A stretch of 54,875 nt of DNA from Eubacterium sp. AF22-9 (GCA_003458705.1 QRVH01000019.1:1-54875), one strand, 5' to 3'. Numbered from the stretch's first letter, positions 8,945 through 19,634 are shown. The notes: generated from the sequence alone by a model not told the origin. Numbers and translations are program-made.

Positions 8945-10379
8945 TTAAATATAATGGTTCTTAATTACAGTTCTTACCAGCTCTTCGTTATTCTTAGTCT
9001 TAACAAAAAGATCAAGAATTCTTTCTGCTGCCTCATCTGTCTTTAAGCCATTAAGCGCTTTCCTCATAATATCCACAGCTTCCTGTTCTTCTTTATTAAG
9101 AAGCAGATCCTCTCGTCTTGTACTTGACTTTGCTATATCAATGGCAGGGAATACTCTCTTTCTGAAAGCTTTCTGTCAAGAACAAGTTCCATGTTACCAG
9201 TTCCCTTGAACTCCTCGAATACTACATCATCCATCTTGCTTCCTGTCTCAACAAGAGCTGTTGCAAGAATTGTAAGACTTCCGCCTTCACGCATATTTCT
9301 TGCTGCACCGAAGAATCTCTTAGGCATGTGAAGTGCTGCCGGATCAAGACCACCTGAAAGTGTACGTCCACTTGCCTGGACTGTGAGGTTATATGCTCTC
9401 GCAAGTCTTGTGATACTGTCAAGAAGGATTATTACATCTGTCTTCTGTTCAACAAGCCTCTTGGCTCTCTCAATAACCATCTCTGATACTCTCTTGTGTC
9501 TTTCTGGAAGTTCGTCAAATGTTGAATAAATAACCTCTACATTATCTCCTACAATTGACTCCTTGATATCTGTTACTTCCTCTGGACGTCATCAATAAGA
9601 AGAATCATAAGATGCATCTCAGGATTATTCTTAGTTACTGCATTGGCAATCTGCTTAAGAAGCGTTGTCTTACCTGACTTAGGCTGTGAAACAATCATTC
9701 CTCTCTGACCTTTTCCTATAGGAGATATAAGGTCAACCATTCTCATCGCAACTGTAGCCGAATTCTTTTCAAGATGTATTCTTTCATTAGGAAAGATTGG
9801 TGTAAGACTTTCAAATGCCGGTCTTCTCTGTGCAACAGAAGGATCCTTTCCATTAACGCTTTCAAGATACATGAGTGCTGAGAACTTCTCACCTGATGCT
9901 TTCATTCTCTTAGGTCCCTGAATAATATCACCCGTCTTTAAGTTAAACTTCCTTATCTGTGATGGAGAAACATATACATCATTCTCTCCCGGAAGGAAAT
10001 TCTCACATCTTATAAATCCATAACCTTCTGACAGAACCTCAAGAATACCATCTGCCATAGGCATATCCTGTTCCTGCTTTGGCTGTTCCTGTCCTCTCTG
10101 TGGCTGTGCATGATAATTTTCCTTGTGTTCTTCCTTAACATACTGTTCAGACTTCTGATGTGAATATTCTGATGTCTTATGATTATTCTGTACATCTGCT
10201 TCATCTTCTGCAACAACACTGGCAACCTCTGCCGGCTCATTCTTTTCTTCACCTTCTGCCGCTGCAATAATTGCCTCTATAAGTTCGCTCTTTCTCATTG
10301 CTGAGATATTCTTAATATTCTTGTCCTTTGCAAATTCACGCAATACACTAACTGACAATGTTTCTAACTTTGCCTTCAT
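8945..10379 (-). CDS. rho: Transcription termination factor Rho; frame broken near 9590 and 9157
   Basis: Reconstructed as about 478 aa. It is the hexameric RNA-dependent ATPase that ends transcription. The N-terminal helical Rho-N domain starts at [10 protein letters not shown] (10379, after AGAGGTGG). A cold-shock-like RNA-binding domain and the P-loop [15 protein letters not shown] follow. The frame then breaks: LLIDDVQRK-stop instead of LLIDERPEE (one A missing near 9590). The Q-loop/R-loop part continues ([26 protein letters not shown]) to LSERE, where one A is missing near 9157. The true end is at 8945, after ...VIKNHYI. A 65-residue insert rich in Gln, Glu, His and Lys lies between the N domain and the RNA-binding domain. 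The breaks look like consensus errors. Confidence 0.92.
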
Positions 10380-10482
10380 ACAATCCACCTCTGTATTCAT
10401 CTAAAAAATCAATAGGGAAAATGATGCAGAAAACGCATCAAAGATGTAATTATTATACAACACATTATTCTAAAAGAAAAGA

Positions 10483-10528
10483 CTAAAAATGCTTTTTTTA
10501 GTCAATGCAATATGTTATTATATATAAT
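10483..10528 (+). promoter_or_regulatory. AT-rich hairpin and -10 element upstream of malic enzyme
   Basis: GACTAAAAA and TTTTTTAGTC form an A/T-rich hairpin at 10483-10504. TATAAT at 10523-10528 suits a -10 box for the malic enzyme gene, but no good -35 lies 17 bp upstream. The region lies between divergent rho and malic enzyme. Confidence 0.4.
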
Positions 10529-10569
10529 GCTGTTATAAGCACTATTTATTGAAAGGAAGATTAGATATT

Positions 10570-11723
10570 ATGACTAATGCAGAGAAAGCCTTACAGCTCC
10601 ATGAAGAGTGGAATGGTAAATTTGAAACAACTCCTAAAATGAAGATTCAGACAAGAGAAGATCTTGCACTTGCTTATACACCTGGTGTAGCAGAACCTTG
10701 CAAGGTTATTGCCAAGGATAAGGAAGCAGCTTACAAGTACACAATCAAGTCTAACACTATTGCTGTCGTATCTGACGGAAGTGCCGTACTTGGACTCGGT
10801 AATATCGGTGCTCACGCTGCTATGCCTGTTATGGAAGGAAAAGCTGTTCTTTTCAAGGAATTCGGTAATGTTAATGCCGTACCTATCTGTCTTGATACAC
10901 AGGACACTGAAGAAATCATTAAAACAGTAGTTAATATTGCACCTGCATTTGGCGGTATCAATCTTGAAGATATATCAGCTCCAAGATGTTTTGAAATTGA
11001 GACAAGACTTAAGGAAATTCTTGATATCCCTGTATTCCATGATGACCAGCATGGTACTGCTATTGTTGTTTTAGCGGGTATCATCAACGGACTTAAGGTA
11101 ACAGGCAAGACTAAGGAAGATTGTCAGGTAGTAGTTAATGGTGCCGGTTCTGCCGGAGTTGCTATTACAAAGCTTCTTCTTACATATGGTTTCAAGCACG
11201 TTACAATGTGTGATAAGTCAGGTATCCTTTCTAAGACTTCTGAAGGTCTTAACTGGATGCAGCAGTCAATGATGGAAGTAACTAACCTTGAGAACAAGAC
11301 TGGTTCTTTAGCTGATGCACTCCGTGGTGCAGATATATTTGTCGGAGTTTCAGCTCCTAATATTGTTACAGCAGATATGGTTAAGACTATGAATAAAGAT
11401 GCCATTATATTTGCAATGGCTAACCCTGTTCCAGAGATTATGCCTGATGTTGCCAAGGCAGCTGGTGCGCGTGTTGTTGGTACAGGACGTTCTGATTTCC
11501 CTAACCAGGTTAATAATGTTATCGCTTTCCCTGGTATCTTCAAGGGTGCTCTTGAAGGCCGTGCAAGACAGATAACTGAAGATATGAGCTTGCTGCTGCA
11601 CTTGCAATCGCTAACCTCGTTCCAGATGATGAAGTAAGTGATGTTAATATCCTTCCTGAAGCATTTGACCCAAGAGTTGCTGATGTTGTAAGCAAAGCCG
11701 TAATTGACCATATTGAGAAGTAA
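10570..11723 (+). CDS. Malic enzyme (malate dehydrogenase, decarboxylating); frame broken near 11587
   Basis: Reconstructed as 384 aa. It oxidatively decarboxylates malate to pyruvate with NAD(P)+ and a divalent metal. N-terminal malic domain with YTPGVAEPC and the Tyr/Lys region, SDGSAVLGLGNIGAHAAMPV, and FHDDQHGTAIV for metal binding; Rossmann part with VVNGAGSAGVAI. The frame breaks after RQITEDM, where one A is missing (ATG AAG CTT expected). The rest, LAIANLVPDDEVSDVNILPEAFDPRV, continues to the stop at 11721-11723. The start MTNAEKA (10570) fits the family; an upstream TTG at 10549 is possible. The break is likely a sequencing error. Confidence 0.88.
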
Positions 11724-11725
11724 TT

Positions 11726-12613
11726 ATGCTTCCATATTATTATTCTGTAAGTGAATATCTGAAAGACACTTACGGCAAGAAATTATACAAGTTAAGTCTT
11801 TCCGGAAACATGACCTGTCCTAACAGAGATGGAACTCTCGGTACAAGAGGCTGTATATTCTGCAGCGGCCATGGTTCCGGAGATTTTGCCGTTAATGATA
11901 TTGACAAAGCAAAAGAAATAGTATCTAATAAATATTCTGGCAGTGAATATATTGCTTATTTTCAATCTTTTACCAATACATATGCAGATGTTAATTATCT
12001 GCGTAATCTGTTCATGCCAGTAATAAAAAGAGATGATATAAAAATCCTGTCCATTGCAACACGTCCTGACTGTCTCGGTGATGATATACTTGACCTTCTT
12101 GACGAACTTAATCACATAAAGCCGGTGTGGATTGAGTTAGGGCTGCAGACAATCAACAATTCAACTGCTGATTATATCCGCAGGGGATACAGCCTGTCAG
12201 CATACGATAATGCAGTAAACAGTCTGCTTTCAATTGGAATTGCACCTATTGTACATATGATTATCGGACTTCCGGGTGAAACAATCAGCGATTACACTGC
12301 TACTGCGAGGTATATTGCACAAAGCGGTGCATCAGGAATCAAAATATCTTTGTTACACATTTTAAAAGACACAGATCTTTATGCTGACTATTGCAATGGA
12401 TTATTCAAGGCTATGACTATAGAAGATTATCTTGCTGCTATTGGAGCAATTCTTCCTGTATTGCCTGAAAATATGGTAATACACAGACTTACAGGGGACG
12501 GACCTAAGAATATTCTTGCAGCGCCATTATGGACCGCTGATAAAAAGAGAGTGCTTAACACTCTTCACCATTACCTCAAAGAAAATAAGATTTATCAAGG
12601 AAAAGATTTATGA
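11726..12613 (+). CDS. Radical SAM protein, TIGR01212/YhcC type
   Basis: 295 aa. The iron-sulfur motif is of the wide kind seen in this family: NMTCPNRDGTLGTRGCIFCS (Cys near residues 31, 44 and 47). Downstream SAM-barrel elements include IELGLQTINNSTADYIRRGY and HMIIGLPGE. The conserved N-terminus (YYYSVSEYLKDTYGKKLYKL) also fits. The substrate of this family is unsettled; relation to tRNA-modifying radical SAM enzymes has been suggested. It starts 2 bp after the malic enzyme stop and overlaps the next gene by 4 bp, so the three genes form an operon. Confidence 0.85.
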   Translation: MLPYYYSVSEYLKDTYGKKLYKLSLSGNMTCPNRDGTLGTRGCIFCSGHGSGDFAVNDIDKAKEIVSNKYSGSEYIAYFQSFTNTYADVNYLRNLFMPVIKRDDIKILSIATRPDCLGDDILDLLDELNHIKPVWIELGLQTINNSTADYIRRGYSLSAYDNAVNSLLSIGIAPIVHMIIGLPGETISDYTATARYIAQSGASGIKISLLHILKDTDLYADYCNGLFKAMTIEDYLAAIGAILPVLPENMVIHRLTGDGPKNILAAPLWTADKKRVLNTLHHYLKENKIYQGKDL

Positions 12614-13125
12614 ACACCGATTCTACTACATTATACAAATTAATGATTTTATATATGCTGAACAAGGTCAATTTCCCTTTGTCCAATACACAGCTGTCTT
12701 CTTTTATGCTGGACAAGCAATATACTGATTATTTCACATTTCAGAAAACTATCAGTTCGCTGGTTGAAGATGGATTTATAAGAGGTACTACTCACCAAAG
12801 CAGCACGCATTATACTTTAACCAAAGAAGGGGAAGAAACCATTGCTTTCTTCTATACCAAAATATCATCAGCCATCAGGGATGATATAGAAACTTATCTT
12901 GCTGATAATAAGTATGAACTAAAGAATCAGGCCGGAACTGTAACAGACTGTTACAAGCTTCCTAACGGAAATTACATTGCACACTGTCAGGTAAAAGAAG
13001 GGGATACAACTCTGATTGAGCTTAATCTTAATGTTCCTATTGAGGAGCAGGCGGAAATAATATGTGCAAGATGGCGCGAAAACAGCCAGGAATTATATGA
13101 TTATATTATTCATAAACTTATGTAA
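12610..13125 (+). CDS. DUF4364 family protein (winged-helix-like)
   Basis: 171 aa. The first 75 residues form a winged-helix pattern (LYKLMILYMLNKV ... TISSLVEDGFIR ... HYTLTKEGEETI), followed by a domain that matches DUF4364 of Clostridia. It is presumed to be a transcriptional regulator but no target is known. The start codon overlaps the radical SAM stop (ATGA), suggesting coupled translation. Confidence 0.8.
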   Translation: MNTDSTTLYKLMILYMLNKVNFPLSNTQLSSFMLDKQYTDYFTFQKTISSLVEDGFIRGTTHQSSTHYTLTKEGEETIAFFYTKISSAIRDDIETYLADNKYELKNQAGTVTDCYKLPNGNYIAHCQVKEGDTTLIELNLNVPIEEQAEIICARWRENSQELYDYIIHKLM

Positions 13126-13167
13126 AAAAGCGTTCTGCTGGTAATCATCCAGTCAGAACGCTTTTTT
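13124..13167. terminator. Bidirectional terminator between convergent operons
   Basis: AAAAAAGCGTTCTG and CAGAACGCTTTTTT are perfect reverse complements, with an inner CTGG/CCAG pair. A run of T follows on both strands, so it serves the DUF4364 gene (plus) and engB (minus). Confidence 0.9.
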
Positions 13168-13168
13168 A

Positions 13169-13804
13169 TTATTCTTCTATAATTGTATCACTTTCAGAAT
13201 CAGTCTCATTTTCTTCCTGTGGCAGTACATATGAATCTACAAGCTGCCATAATTCTTTAAGTCCCTGCTTGGTCTGTGATGAAAAAGGTATAAGAATATC
13301 TTCTTCTCTCAATCCGAGTCCTGTTCTTACAGCCTTCACCTGTTTGCTTATCTGGCTTCTCTTGATCTTATCCAGCTTTGTTGCTACAATTACAGGTCTG
13401 AAGCCATTATTTACAATCCAGTCGTACATCATTCTGTCATTATCTGATGGGTCATGACGAATATCAATTAACAAGAACACCTGCTTTAACTGGCTGCTCT
13501 TTCTTAAATACTTCTCAATCATTTTGCCCCATTTTGCCTTAACAGAAGCACTTACGCTTGCATATCCATAACCCGGAAGATCTACAAGATACATGCTGTC
13601 ATTAATGTTATAGAAATTAATTGTCTGTGTCTTACCCGGCTGTGAAGATGTTCTTGCATATGACCTTCTGTTCATTAATGCATTGATAAGTGAAGATTTA
13701 CCCACATTTGACTTACCTGCAAATGCAACTTCTGGAAATGCTGTTTCAGGAAGTGCGCTTGTGACTCCGACTACTATATCCAGATTAACTTTTTTAACAA
13801 CCAT
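13169..13804 (-). CDS. ysxC: Ribosome biogenesis GTPase YsxC/EngB
   Basis: 211 aa. This GTPase assists assembly of the large ribosomal subunit. G1 AFAGKSNVGKSSLINAL, G3 VDLPGYG, G4 ATKLDKI and G5 SSQTKQG are all present and in order. The acidic C-terminal tail is slightly longer than usual. An AGGAG site precedes the start. The gene lies directly downstream of lon with a 16-bp gap, the usual arrangement in Firmicutes. Confidence 0.95.
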   Translation of the reverse strand: MVVKKVNLDIVVGVTSALPETAFPEVAFAGKSNVGKSSLINALMNRRSYARTSSQPGKTQTINFYNINDSMYLVDLPGYGYASVSASVKAKWGKMIEKYLRKSSQLKQVFLLIDIRHDPSDNDRMMYDWIVNNGFRPVIVATKLDKIKRSQISKQVKAVRTGLGLREEDILIPFSSQTKQGLKELWQLVDSYVLPQEENETDSESDTIIEE

Positions 13805-13820
13805 ATACTTCTCCTTTCAT

Positions 13821-16175
13821 TTAATGCATTAACGCCTGATTAAAGACATCCATTGCTGTATCAACATATATTATATCCATTCCTTCAGTTATCTCTGTAT
13901 CAAGTTCTTCAACATCCGACCTGTTATCCTGAGGTACAAAAACATTTGTTATGCCTGCTGTCTTACTTGCAAGCAGCTTTTCTTTAAGACCTCCTATTGG
14001 AAGCACTTTGCCTCTTAATGTAAGTTCTCCAGTCATGGCAACATCTGCTCTTACCGGAATACCTGTAACTGCAGACAATACTGCTGTTGCCATTGTAACA
14101 CCTGCAGAAGGTCCGTCTTTAGGTGTTGCTCCTTCTGGTATATGAAGATGGAACGCATGCTTCTGGAAATATTCAGCGTCCACCTTGTATCTGCCTTTTT
14201 CTGTTACATATCTGATATACGAAACAGCTATACTTGCCGACTCCTTCATTACATCGCCCATATTACCTGTAAGCTTGAATTCGCCTTTGCCCGGCATTGT
14301 TATAACCTCTATCTCAAGGGTATCTCCGCCTGCCTGTGTCCATGCAAGACCTCTGACAATACCAACCTCACCCTTTGGATTCTTCTTATCCGGTCTGTAT
14401 TTAACTTTTCCAAGATAATCTGTAATATTCTTATCTGATATATTAACAGTTTTCTTTACTGACTTGTCTCTCGTTCCGTCTGGTGTGAATACGCCTGCTT
14501 TATACAGCTCGCTCACTACTTTTCTTACAATCTTTGCTATCTGTCTTTCAAGTCCTCGCACACCTGCTTCTCTTGTATACGAATTAATAATTGTTCTTAT
14601 AACCTTATCCGTGAACTTAACATCAGATACAAGCAATCCGTTTTCTTTAATCTGTTTCTTAATAAGATGTTCCTTTGCAATATGAAACTTCTCATTAGCT
14701 GTGTATGAGCCGACCTCTATAACTTCCATTCTGTCAAGCAGAGGACGGCTTATCTTAGATAAATCATTAGCTGTTGCAATAAAAAGCACATTTGACAAAT
14801 CAACAGGCATTTCAATATAGTGGTCAACAAAATTAACATTCTGCTCGCTGTCTAATACTTCAAGAAGTGCAGCTGATGTGTCCCCCTTATAGTCACTGCT
14901 TATCTTGTCTATCTCATCAAGAAGCATAAGCGGATTATTAACCTTCGCGCTCTTAAGCCCCTCAATAATTCTTCCCGGCATAGCGCCGATGTAAGTTTTC
15001 CTGTGTCCTCTTATCTCAGCCTCATCTCTTACACCGCCAAGGCAGATTCTCACATACTCTTTTCCAAGTGCCTTTGCAACTGATCTTGCTATAGATGTTT
15101 TACCTGTTCCCGGAGGTCCGGTAAGACATATAATAGGTGCTTTTCCACTACTTGTAATATTTCGTACAGCAAGTGACTCAAGTATTCTCTCCTTGATATC
15201 CTTCATTCCGTAATGGTCTGAATCAAGCACCTTTGCAGCATTATCTATGTCTTTATTATCCTCAGTTGACACATTCCATGGAAGTTCAAGGCATGTCTCT
15301 ATATATGTTCTCTCAACATTTGCTTCTGAATTATTGCCTGCAAGTGATTTCAGCCTCTTGATTTCCTTGTTAAGCTTATCCTTTACATACTGAGGTGCAT
15401 CAAGTTTTTCAACAGCTGCCTCATACTCTTCTGCCTCTGTTAAGCTTCCCCCATCAAGTTCCTCATTAATCGCTGCAAGTTCTTCCCTTAATATGTAGTC
15501 TTTCTGATTCTTGTCAACTCTTTCTCTTACAACATTGCCAAGTTCTTCCTTAATTCTGTATGCATTAATCTCATTAACAAGTAATGTTGCTGCAAATGTG
15601 TACATCTGCTCATAATCTTCGGCTTCAAGAAACTGCTGTCTCTTGTCGTAGTCCATCATGAATTCCTGTGCAAATTCCATCATCAGCTTTTCCGCATCAT
15701 TATAAGAAAGCCATCTTTTAACTGTATCCTTTGCAAACTTAGGATTGACATGTGCATACTGTGTTAAAAGTTCTCTCATGCCGACAATTATGGCTCTTGA
15801 AAGCATTTTATCAGGCTTCTCAAGCCCTTCAATAACACTTACATCAGCAATCATCATTCCTGACGCTTCTTCAAAGCTGTTTACAAGCGCCTTCTCAAGT
15901 CCTTCTACCTGAACCCTTAATATTTTACCCGGCATCTTTATTATCTGCTTTATCTTAGCAATTGTTCCTACTGTATATAAATCCACTATTCCCGGTTCAC
16001 TGACCTGCGAATCTCTCTGTGTCACAAGATATATAAGCTCATCAGCAGCCATGCTTGCCTCAACAGCTTTCACAGATTTTTTTCTGCTCACATCAAAGTG
16101 CATAACCATTCCCGGAAAAACAGTCACATTTCTTAACGGAATAGCCGGATAATGTCTATTATATTCGTTACTCAT
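13821..16175 (-). CDS. lon: ATP-dependent endopeptidase La (Lon)
   Basis: 784 aa, full length. N-terminal substrate-recognition domain (PAIPLRNVTVFPGMVMHFDV), central coiled region, AAA+ module with Walker A GPPGTGKTSIA and Walker B LMLLDEIDKI, and C-terminal protease domain with the Ser of GPSAGVTMATA and the Lys of GLKEKLLAS forming the catalytic dyad. It degrades damaged and regulatory proteins in the cytoplasm. It sits with clpX, clpP and tig, but a terminator separates it from clpX. Confidence 0.97.
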   Translation of the reverse strand: MSNEYNRHYPAIPLRNVTVFPGMVMHFDVSRKKSVKAVEASMAADELIYLVTQRDSQVSEPGIVDLYTVGTIAKIKQIIKMPGKILRVQVEGLEKALVNSFEEASGMMIADVSVIEGLEKPDKMLSRAIIVGMRELLTQYAHVNPKFAKDTVKRWLSYNDAEKLMMEFAQEFMMDYDKRQQFLEAEDYEQMYTFAATLLVNEINAYRIKEELGNVVRERVDKNQKDYILREELAAINEELDGGSLTEAEEYEAAVEKLDAPQYVKDKLNKEIKRLKSLAGNNSEANVERTYIETCLELPWNVSTEDNKDIDNAAKVLDSDHYGMKDIKERILESLAVRNITSSGKAPIICLTGPPGTGKTSIARSVAKALGKEYVRICLGGVRDEAEIRGHRKTYIGAMPGRIIEGLKSAKVNNPLMLLDEIDKISSDYKGDTSAALLEVLDSEQNVNFVDHYIEMPVDLSNVLFIATANDLSKISRPLLDRMEVIEVGSYTANEKFHIAKEHLIKKQIKENGLLVSDVKFTDKVIRTIINSYTREAGVRGLERQIAKIVRKVVSELYKAGVFTPDGTRDKSVKKTVNISDKNITDYLGKVKYRPDKKNPKGEVGIVRGLAWTQAGGDTLEIEVITMPGKGEFKLTGNMGDVMKESASIAVSYIRYVTEKGRYKVDAEYFQKHAFHLHIPEGATPKDGPSAGVTMATAVLSAVTGIPVRADVAMTGELTLRGKVLPIGGLKEKLLASKTAGITNVFVPQDNRSDVEELDTEITEGMDIIYVDTAMDVFNQALMH

Positions 16176-16194
16176 ATATTCCTCTCTATTTAAT

Positions 16195-16225
16195 AAAAAA
16201 CGGACCGTCCTTTACGAACAGTCCG
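16195..16225 (-). terminator. Terminator between clpX and lon
   Basis: On the minus strand CGGACTGT and ACGGTCCG pair (one mismatch to wobble) and six T follow. It ends the tig-clpP-clpX transcript just before lon. Confidence 0.75.
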
Positions 16226-16239
16226 CCTGAATCAATTCA

Positions 16240-17508
16240 TTACTGTGCTTTTTTAACAGCATCTGTTCTGTATTCTAACAGAGGCTTTGCGCTTCCCTCT
16301 ACAGCTTCCTTAGTTATTATGCATTTAGCTATTGTCTCATCTGACGGAATCTCATACATTACTTCATTCATGACTGATTCTAAGATTGAACGTAAACCTC
16401 TTGCTCCTGTCTTTCTCTCAAAGCTCTTGTGGGCAACTGCTTTAACAGCTTCATCTGTAAACTCAAGTGCCACCTCATCAAGCCCAAAGAGTGCCTGATA
16501 TTGCTTTATAATAGCATTCTTAGGTTCTTTAAGAATTCTTACAAGTGCTTCTTCATCAAGTGAATCTAATGAAACAACTACTGGAACTCGTCCTACAAAC
16601 TCAGGAATAAGACCAAACTTAATAAGATCCTGTGGAAGTGCCTTATGGAACATCTCTCCAACATCATCATTGCTCTTTTCCTTAAGTTCAGAATTAAAAC
16701 CAATTGAACTCTTATCCATTCTTGACTCAATAATCTTCTCAAGGCCATCAAATGCACCGCCGCATATGAAAAGAATATTAGTTGTATCAATCGGAATAAG
16801 CTCCTGCTGAGGATGCTTTCTTCCTCCCTGTGGTGGGACAGAAGCTACTGTTCCCTCTAATATCTTAAGAAGTGCCTGCTGTACACCTTCACCAGATACA
16901 TCTCTTGTTATTGAAACATTTTCTGATTTCTTAGTAATCTTATCTATCTCATCAATATATATGATACCATATTGTGCTTTTTCAACATCATAATCCGCAG
17001 CCTGAATAAGCTTTAAAAGGATATTCTCTACATCTTCACCAACATATCCGGCTTCTGTAAGAGTTGTTGCATCTGCAATCGCAAAAGGTACATTAAGAAG
17101 TCGTGCCAGATTCTGTGCAAGGAATGTTTTTCCTGAACCTGTTGGTCCAAGCATAAGAATATTACTCTTCTGTAACTCAACATCTAAATCAGACTGTGAC
17201 ATTATTCTCTTATAATGATTATAAACAGCAACCGCAAGAACCTTCTTTGCCTCATCCTGTCCAATAACATAATCATCAAGGAATTCTTTTATCTGCTTTG
17301 GCTTGAGCAGGTTGATATTCATGCCGTCAACCACATCTTTGCCATCTGCCTCTGTTTCAAACTCTTCATCAAGGATATCGCTGCATATTTCTACACATTC
17401 ATCGCAAATGTAAACACCATTATGTCCTGCGATCAGCTTCTTAACCTGATCCTGTGTCTTATTACAGAATGAGCATCTAAGCTTCTCGTCAATATTTCTG
17501 CCTGCCAT
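16240..17508 (-). CDS. clpX: ATP-dependent Clp protease ATP-binding subunit ClpX
   Basis: 422 aa from the ATG at 17508, which follows GGAGG at 5 nt. ClpX unfolds substrates and feeds them to ClpP. N-terminal zinc-binding domain with CSFCNKT ... ICDECVEIC (four Cys), Walker [13 protein letters not shown], Walker [11 protein letters not shown], sensor and pore loop regions intact. The IGF-type loop contacting ClpP appears as [12 protein letters not shown]. The upstream neighbour is clpP. Confidence 0.97.
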   Translation of the reverse strand: MAGRNIDEKLRCSFCNKTQDQVKKLIAGHNGVYICDECVEICSDILDEEFETEADGKDVVDGMNINLLKPKQIKEFLDDYVIGQDEAKKVLAVAVYNHYKRIMSQSDLDVELQKSNILMLGPTGSGKTFLAQNLARLLNVPFAIADATTLTEAGYVGEDVENILLKLIQAADYDVEKAQYGIIYIDEIDKITKKSENVSITRDVSGEGVQQALLKILEGTVASVPPQGGRKHPQQELIPIDTTNILFICGGAFDGLEKIIESRMDKSSIGFNSELKEKSNDDVGEMFHKALPQDLIKFGLIPEFVGRVPVVVSLDSLDEEALVRILKEPKNAIIKQYQALFGLDEVALEFTDEAVKAVAHKSFERKTGARGLRSILESVMNEVMYEIPSDETIAKCIITKEAVEGSAKPLLEYRTDAVKKAQ

Positions 17509-17560
17509 ACTATCCTCCAAATCACTATAAATCCTTTAAATAAAGGTTTGCTTATCACAC

Positions 17561-17605
17561 AAAAACAAGGGAGACACCTGCAAAATGTATTATCTGCAGG
17601 CATCT
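17561..17605 (-). terminator. Hairpin terminator between clpP and clpX
   Basis: On the minus strand AGATGCCTGCA and TGCAGGTGTCT pair fully (two G-U pairs) across a 12-nt loop, followed by a T-rich stretch interrupted by G. It may lower clpX expression relative to clpP. Confidence 0.65.
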
Positions 17606-17624
17606 TCCTTTTCATAAGCAATTA

Positions 17625-18206
17625 TTATCTCTTCTCTACAACACTGTCGATAAGTCCATATGCAACAGCTTCCTGTGCTGTCATATAGTTATCTCTCTCT
17701 GTGTCGCGTGAAATCTCTTCAACTGACTTGCCAGTATTAGCTGCCAGTATTTCGTTTAACTTATTTCTTGTCTTAAGTATATTCTCAGCAACGATTCTGA
17801 TTTCAGTCTCCTGACCTCTTGCACCACCTGATGGCTGGTGAATCATAATCTCTGCATTAGGAAGAGCAAGTCTCTTTCCCTTAGCACCGCCTGAAAGAAG
17901 GAATGCGCCCATACTTGCAGCCATTCCGATACAGATTGTAGAAACATCACACTTGATGTACTGCATTGTATCATAGATAGCAAATCCTGCTGATACAGAT
18001 CCTCCCGGGCTGTTAATGTAGAAATGTATATCCTTGCTTGGATCTTCTGCTTCAAGGAATAACATCTGTGCTACTACAAGATTAGCAGAAACATCTGTTA
18101 CCTCTTCTCCTAAGAATATAATTCTGTCTTTAAGCAGACGTGAATATATATCATATGATCTTTCGCCTCTGCTGTTCTGTTCAATGACATAAGGTACAAA
18201 ACTCAT
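17625..18206 (-). CDS. clpP: ATP-dependent Clp protease proteolytic subunit
   Basis: 193 aa, normal length. The catalytic Ser is in [11 protein letters not shown], His in IMIHQPSGG and the Asp in the RDTERDNYM region; the [14 protein letters not shown] loop is also conserved. ClpP forms the tetradecameric proteolytic chamber partnered by ClpX. Order tig-clpP-clpX is classical. Confidence 0.97.
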   Translation of the reverse strand: MSFVPYVIEQNSRGERSYDIYSRLLKDRIIFLGEEVTDVSANLVVAQMLFLEAEDPSKDIHFYINSPGGSVSAGFAIYDTMQYIKCDVSTICIGMAASMGAFLLSGGAKGKRLALPNAEIMIHQPSGGARGQETEIRIVAENILKTRNKLNEILAANTGKSVEEISRDTERDNYMTAQEAVAYGLIDSVVEKR

Positions 18207-18248
18207 TACACAACCTCCAATATACTAAAATGTTTCTTTAAGATTCAA

Positions 18249-19538
18249 TTACTTTTCAACAACTGATCCTACGATAACATCTACAGCCTTCTGAATTGCA
18301 AGATCTTCCTTAATCTGCTTCTTCTCATAGTCTCCCATGAATTCCTTAATCTGATCAAGTTCCATCTTGTATGCTTCAGCCATCTTCTTTAACTCTGCTT
18401 CGAACTCTTCGTCTGAAGTCTCAATATTCTCAGCCTTAACAACTGCCTCAAGAACAAGTCTTGACTGGATTCTCTTAACAGCCTCTGGCTTCATCTCTTC
18501 CATAATCTTATCAGCTGTCATGCCTGTGTACTGGAAGTACTGCTCAACTGATAATCCCTGCTGCTGTAATCTCTGAGCGAAATCCTCAACCATTCTGTTA
18601 ACCTGTGTGTCAACCATAGCATCTGGAATATCCATCTTAGATGACTCAATAATCTTAGCGATTGCTTCATCTTCCTGCTTAGCCTTAGCTTCTCTTGACT
18701 TTCTGTCAGCAATCTTATTCTTTAAATCATCCTTGTATTCATCAAGTGTATCGAAATCAGATACATCCTGAGCAAACTCATCATTAAGTTCTGGAAGCTG
18801 CTTCTCCTTGATTTCCTTAACAGAAACCTTGAACATAGCTGGCTTACCCTTAAGATCATCTACATGGTACTCTTCTGGGAATGTAACATTGATTTCTTTC
18901 TCATCACCGATATTCATACCGATAATCTGATCTTCAAATGTATCAATGAATGAATGAGATCCGATTGTAAGTGGGTAATCTGTTCCCTTACCGCCTTCGA
19001 ATGCAACACCATCAACAAATCCTTCGAAATCGATAACTGTGTTATCACCATCTTTAACAGCTCTGTCTGTTACAGCTACTGTTCTTGAATTCTGATCCTG
19101 TACTCTCTTTAACTCTTCTTCAACATCAGCATCTGTTGCTTCTGTATCAGCCTTAGTTACCTCAACACCCTTGTACTGTCCGAGTTCAACTTCTGGCTTA
19201 GTAGCTACAACAGCTTCGAAGATAAATGGCTTTCCAGCCTCTAACTGTGTTACGTTAATCTTAGGCTGTGAAACAAGTTCAAGCCCACACTCATCAGCAG
19301 CCTTAGCATATGCATCTGGAATGATTGAATTAGCAGCATCTTCATAGAATACTTCTGCGCCATACATCTTCTCAATCATCTTTCTAGGTGCTTTACCTTT
19401 TCTGAAACCAGGAAGGCTGATCTTGCTCTTATTCTTATTATATGCAGTATTAAGACCTGCCTCAAATTCCTCAGCAGTAGACTCAATAACAAGTTTAACC
19501 ATATTCTTCTCTTCTAAATTCTCAACTGTGAAACTCAT
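18249..19538 (-). CDS. tig: Trigger factor (ribosome-associated chaperone and prolyl isomerase)
   Basis: 429 aa. The ribosome-binding signature GFRKGKAPRKMIEKMYG lies at residues 45-61, the FKBP-type isomerase domain around residues 150-245 (DGDNTVIDFEGFVDGVAFEGG) and the helical chaperone arms after it. It binds nascent chains at the ribosome exit. An AGGAGG site lies just upstream of the ATG. It is the first gene of the tig-clpP-clpX group. Confidence 0.97.
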   Translation of the reverse strand: MSFTVENLEEKNMVKLVIESTAEEFEAGLNTAYNKNKSKISLPGFRKGKAPRKMIEKMYGAEVFYEDAANSIIPDAYAKAADECGLELVSQPKINVTQLEAGKPFIFEAVVATKPEVELGQYKGVEVTKADTEATDADVEEELKRVQDQNSRTVAVTDRAVKDGDNTVIDFEGFVDGVAFEGGKGTDYPLTIGSHSFIDTFEDQIIGMNIGDEKEINVTFPEEYHVDDLKGKPAMFKVSVKEIKEKQLPELNDEFAQDVSDFDTLDEYKDDLKNKIADRKSREAKAKQEDEAIAKIIESSKMDIPDAMVDTQVNRMVEDFAQRLQQQGLSVEQYFQYTGMTADKIMEEMKPEAVKRIQSRLVLEAVVKAENIETSDEEFEAELKKMAEAYKMELDQIKEFMGDYEKKQIKEDLAIQKAVDVIVGSVVEK

Positions 19539-19634
19539 TATAAATTAATCCTCCTATGAACTATGTATTGTTACTATCGTACAACATACCCACGAATTAT
19601 AACACAACTGTTTTTAGATTACCAGTACTATTTT

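Noticed and set aside
9133-9480. Stand-alone small ATPase
   Set aside because: It is the middle part of Rho in a shifted frame.
9714-9725. TTCCTATAGGAG in rho as another module half
   Set aside because: It lies in conserved coding sequence (SPIGKGQRG region) and has no partner at 27 bp.
11124-11711. 195-codon minus-strand open frame opposite malic enzyme
   Set aside because: It is the shadow of the conserved plus-strand enzyme and has no known-family features or ribosome binding site.
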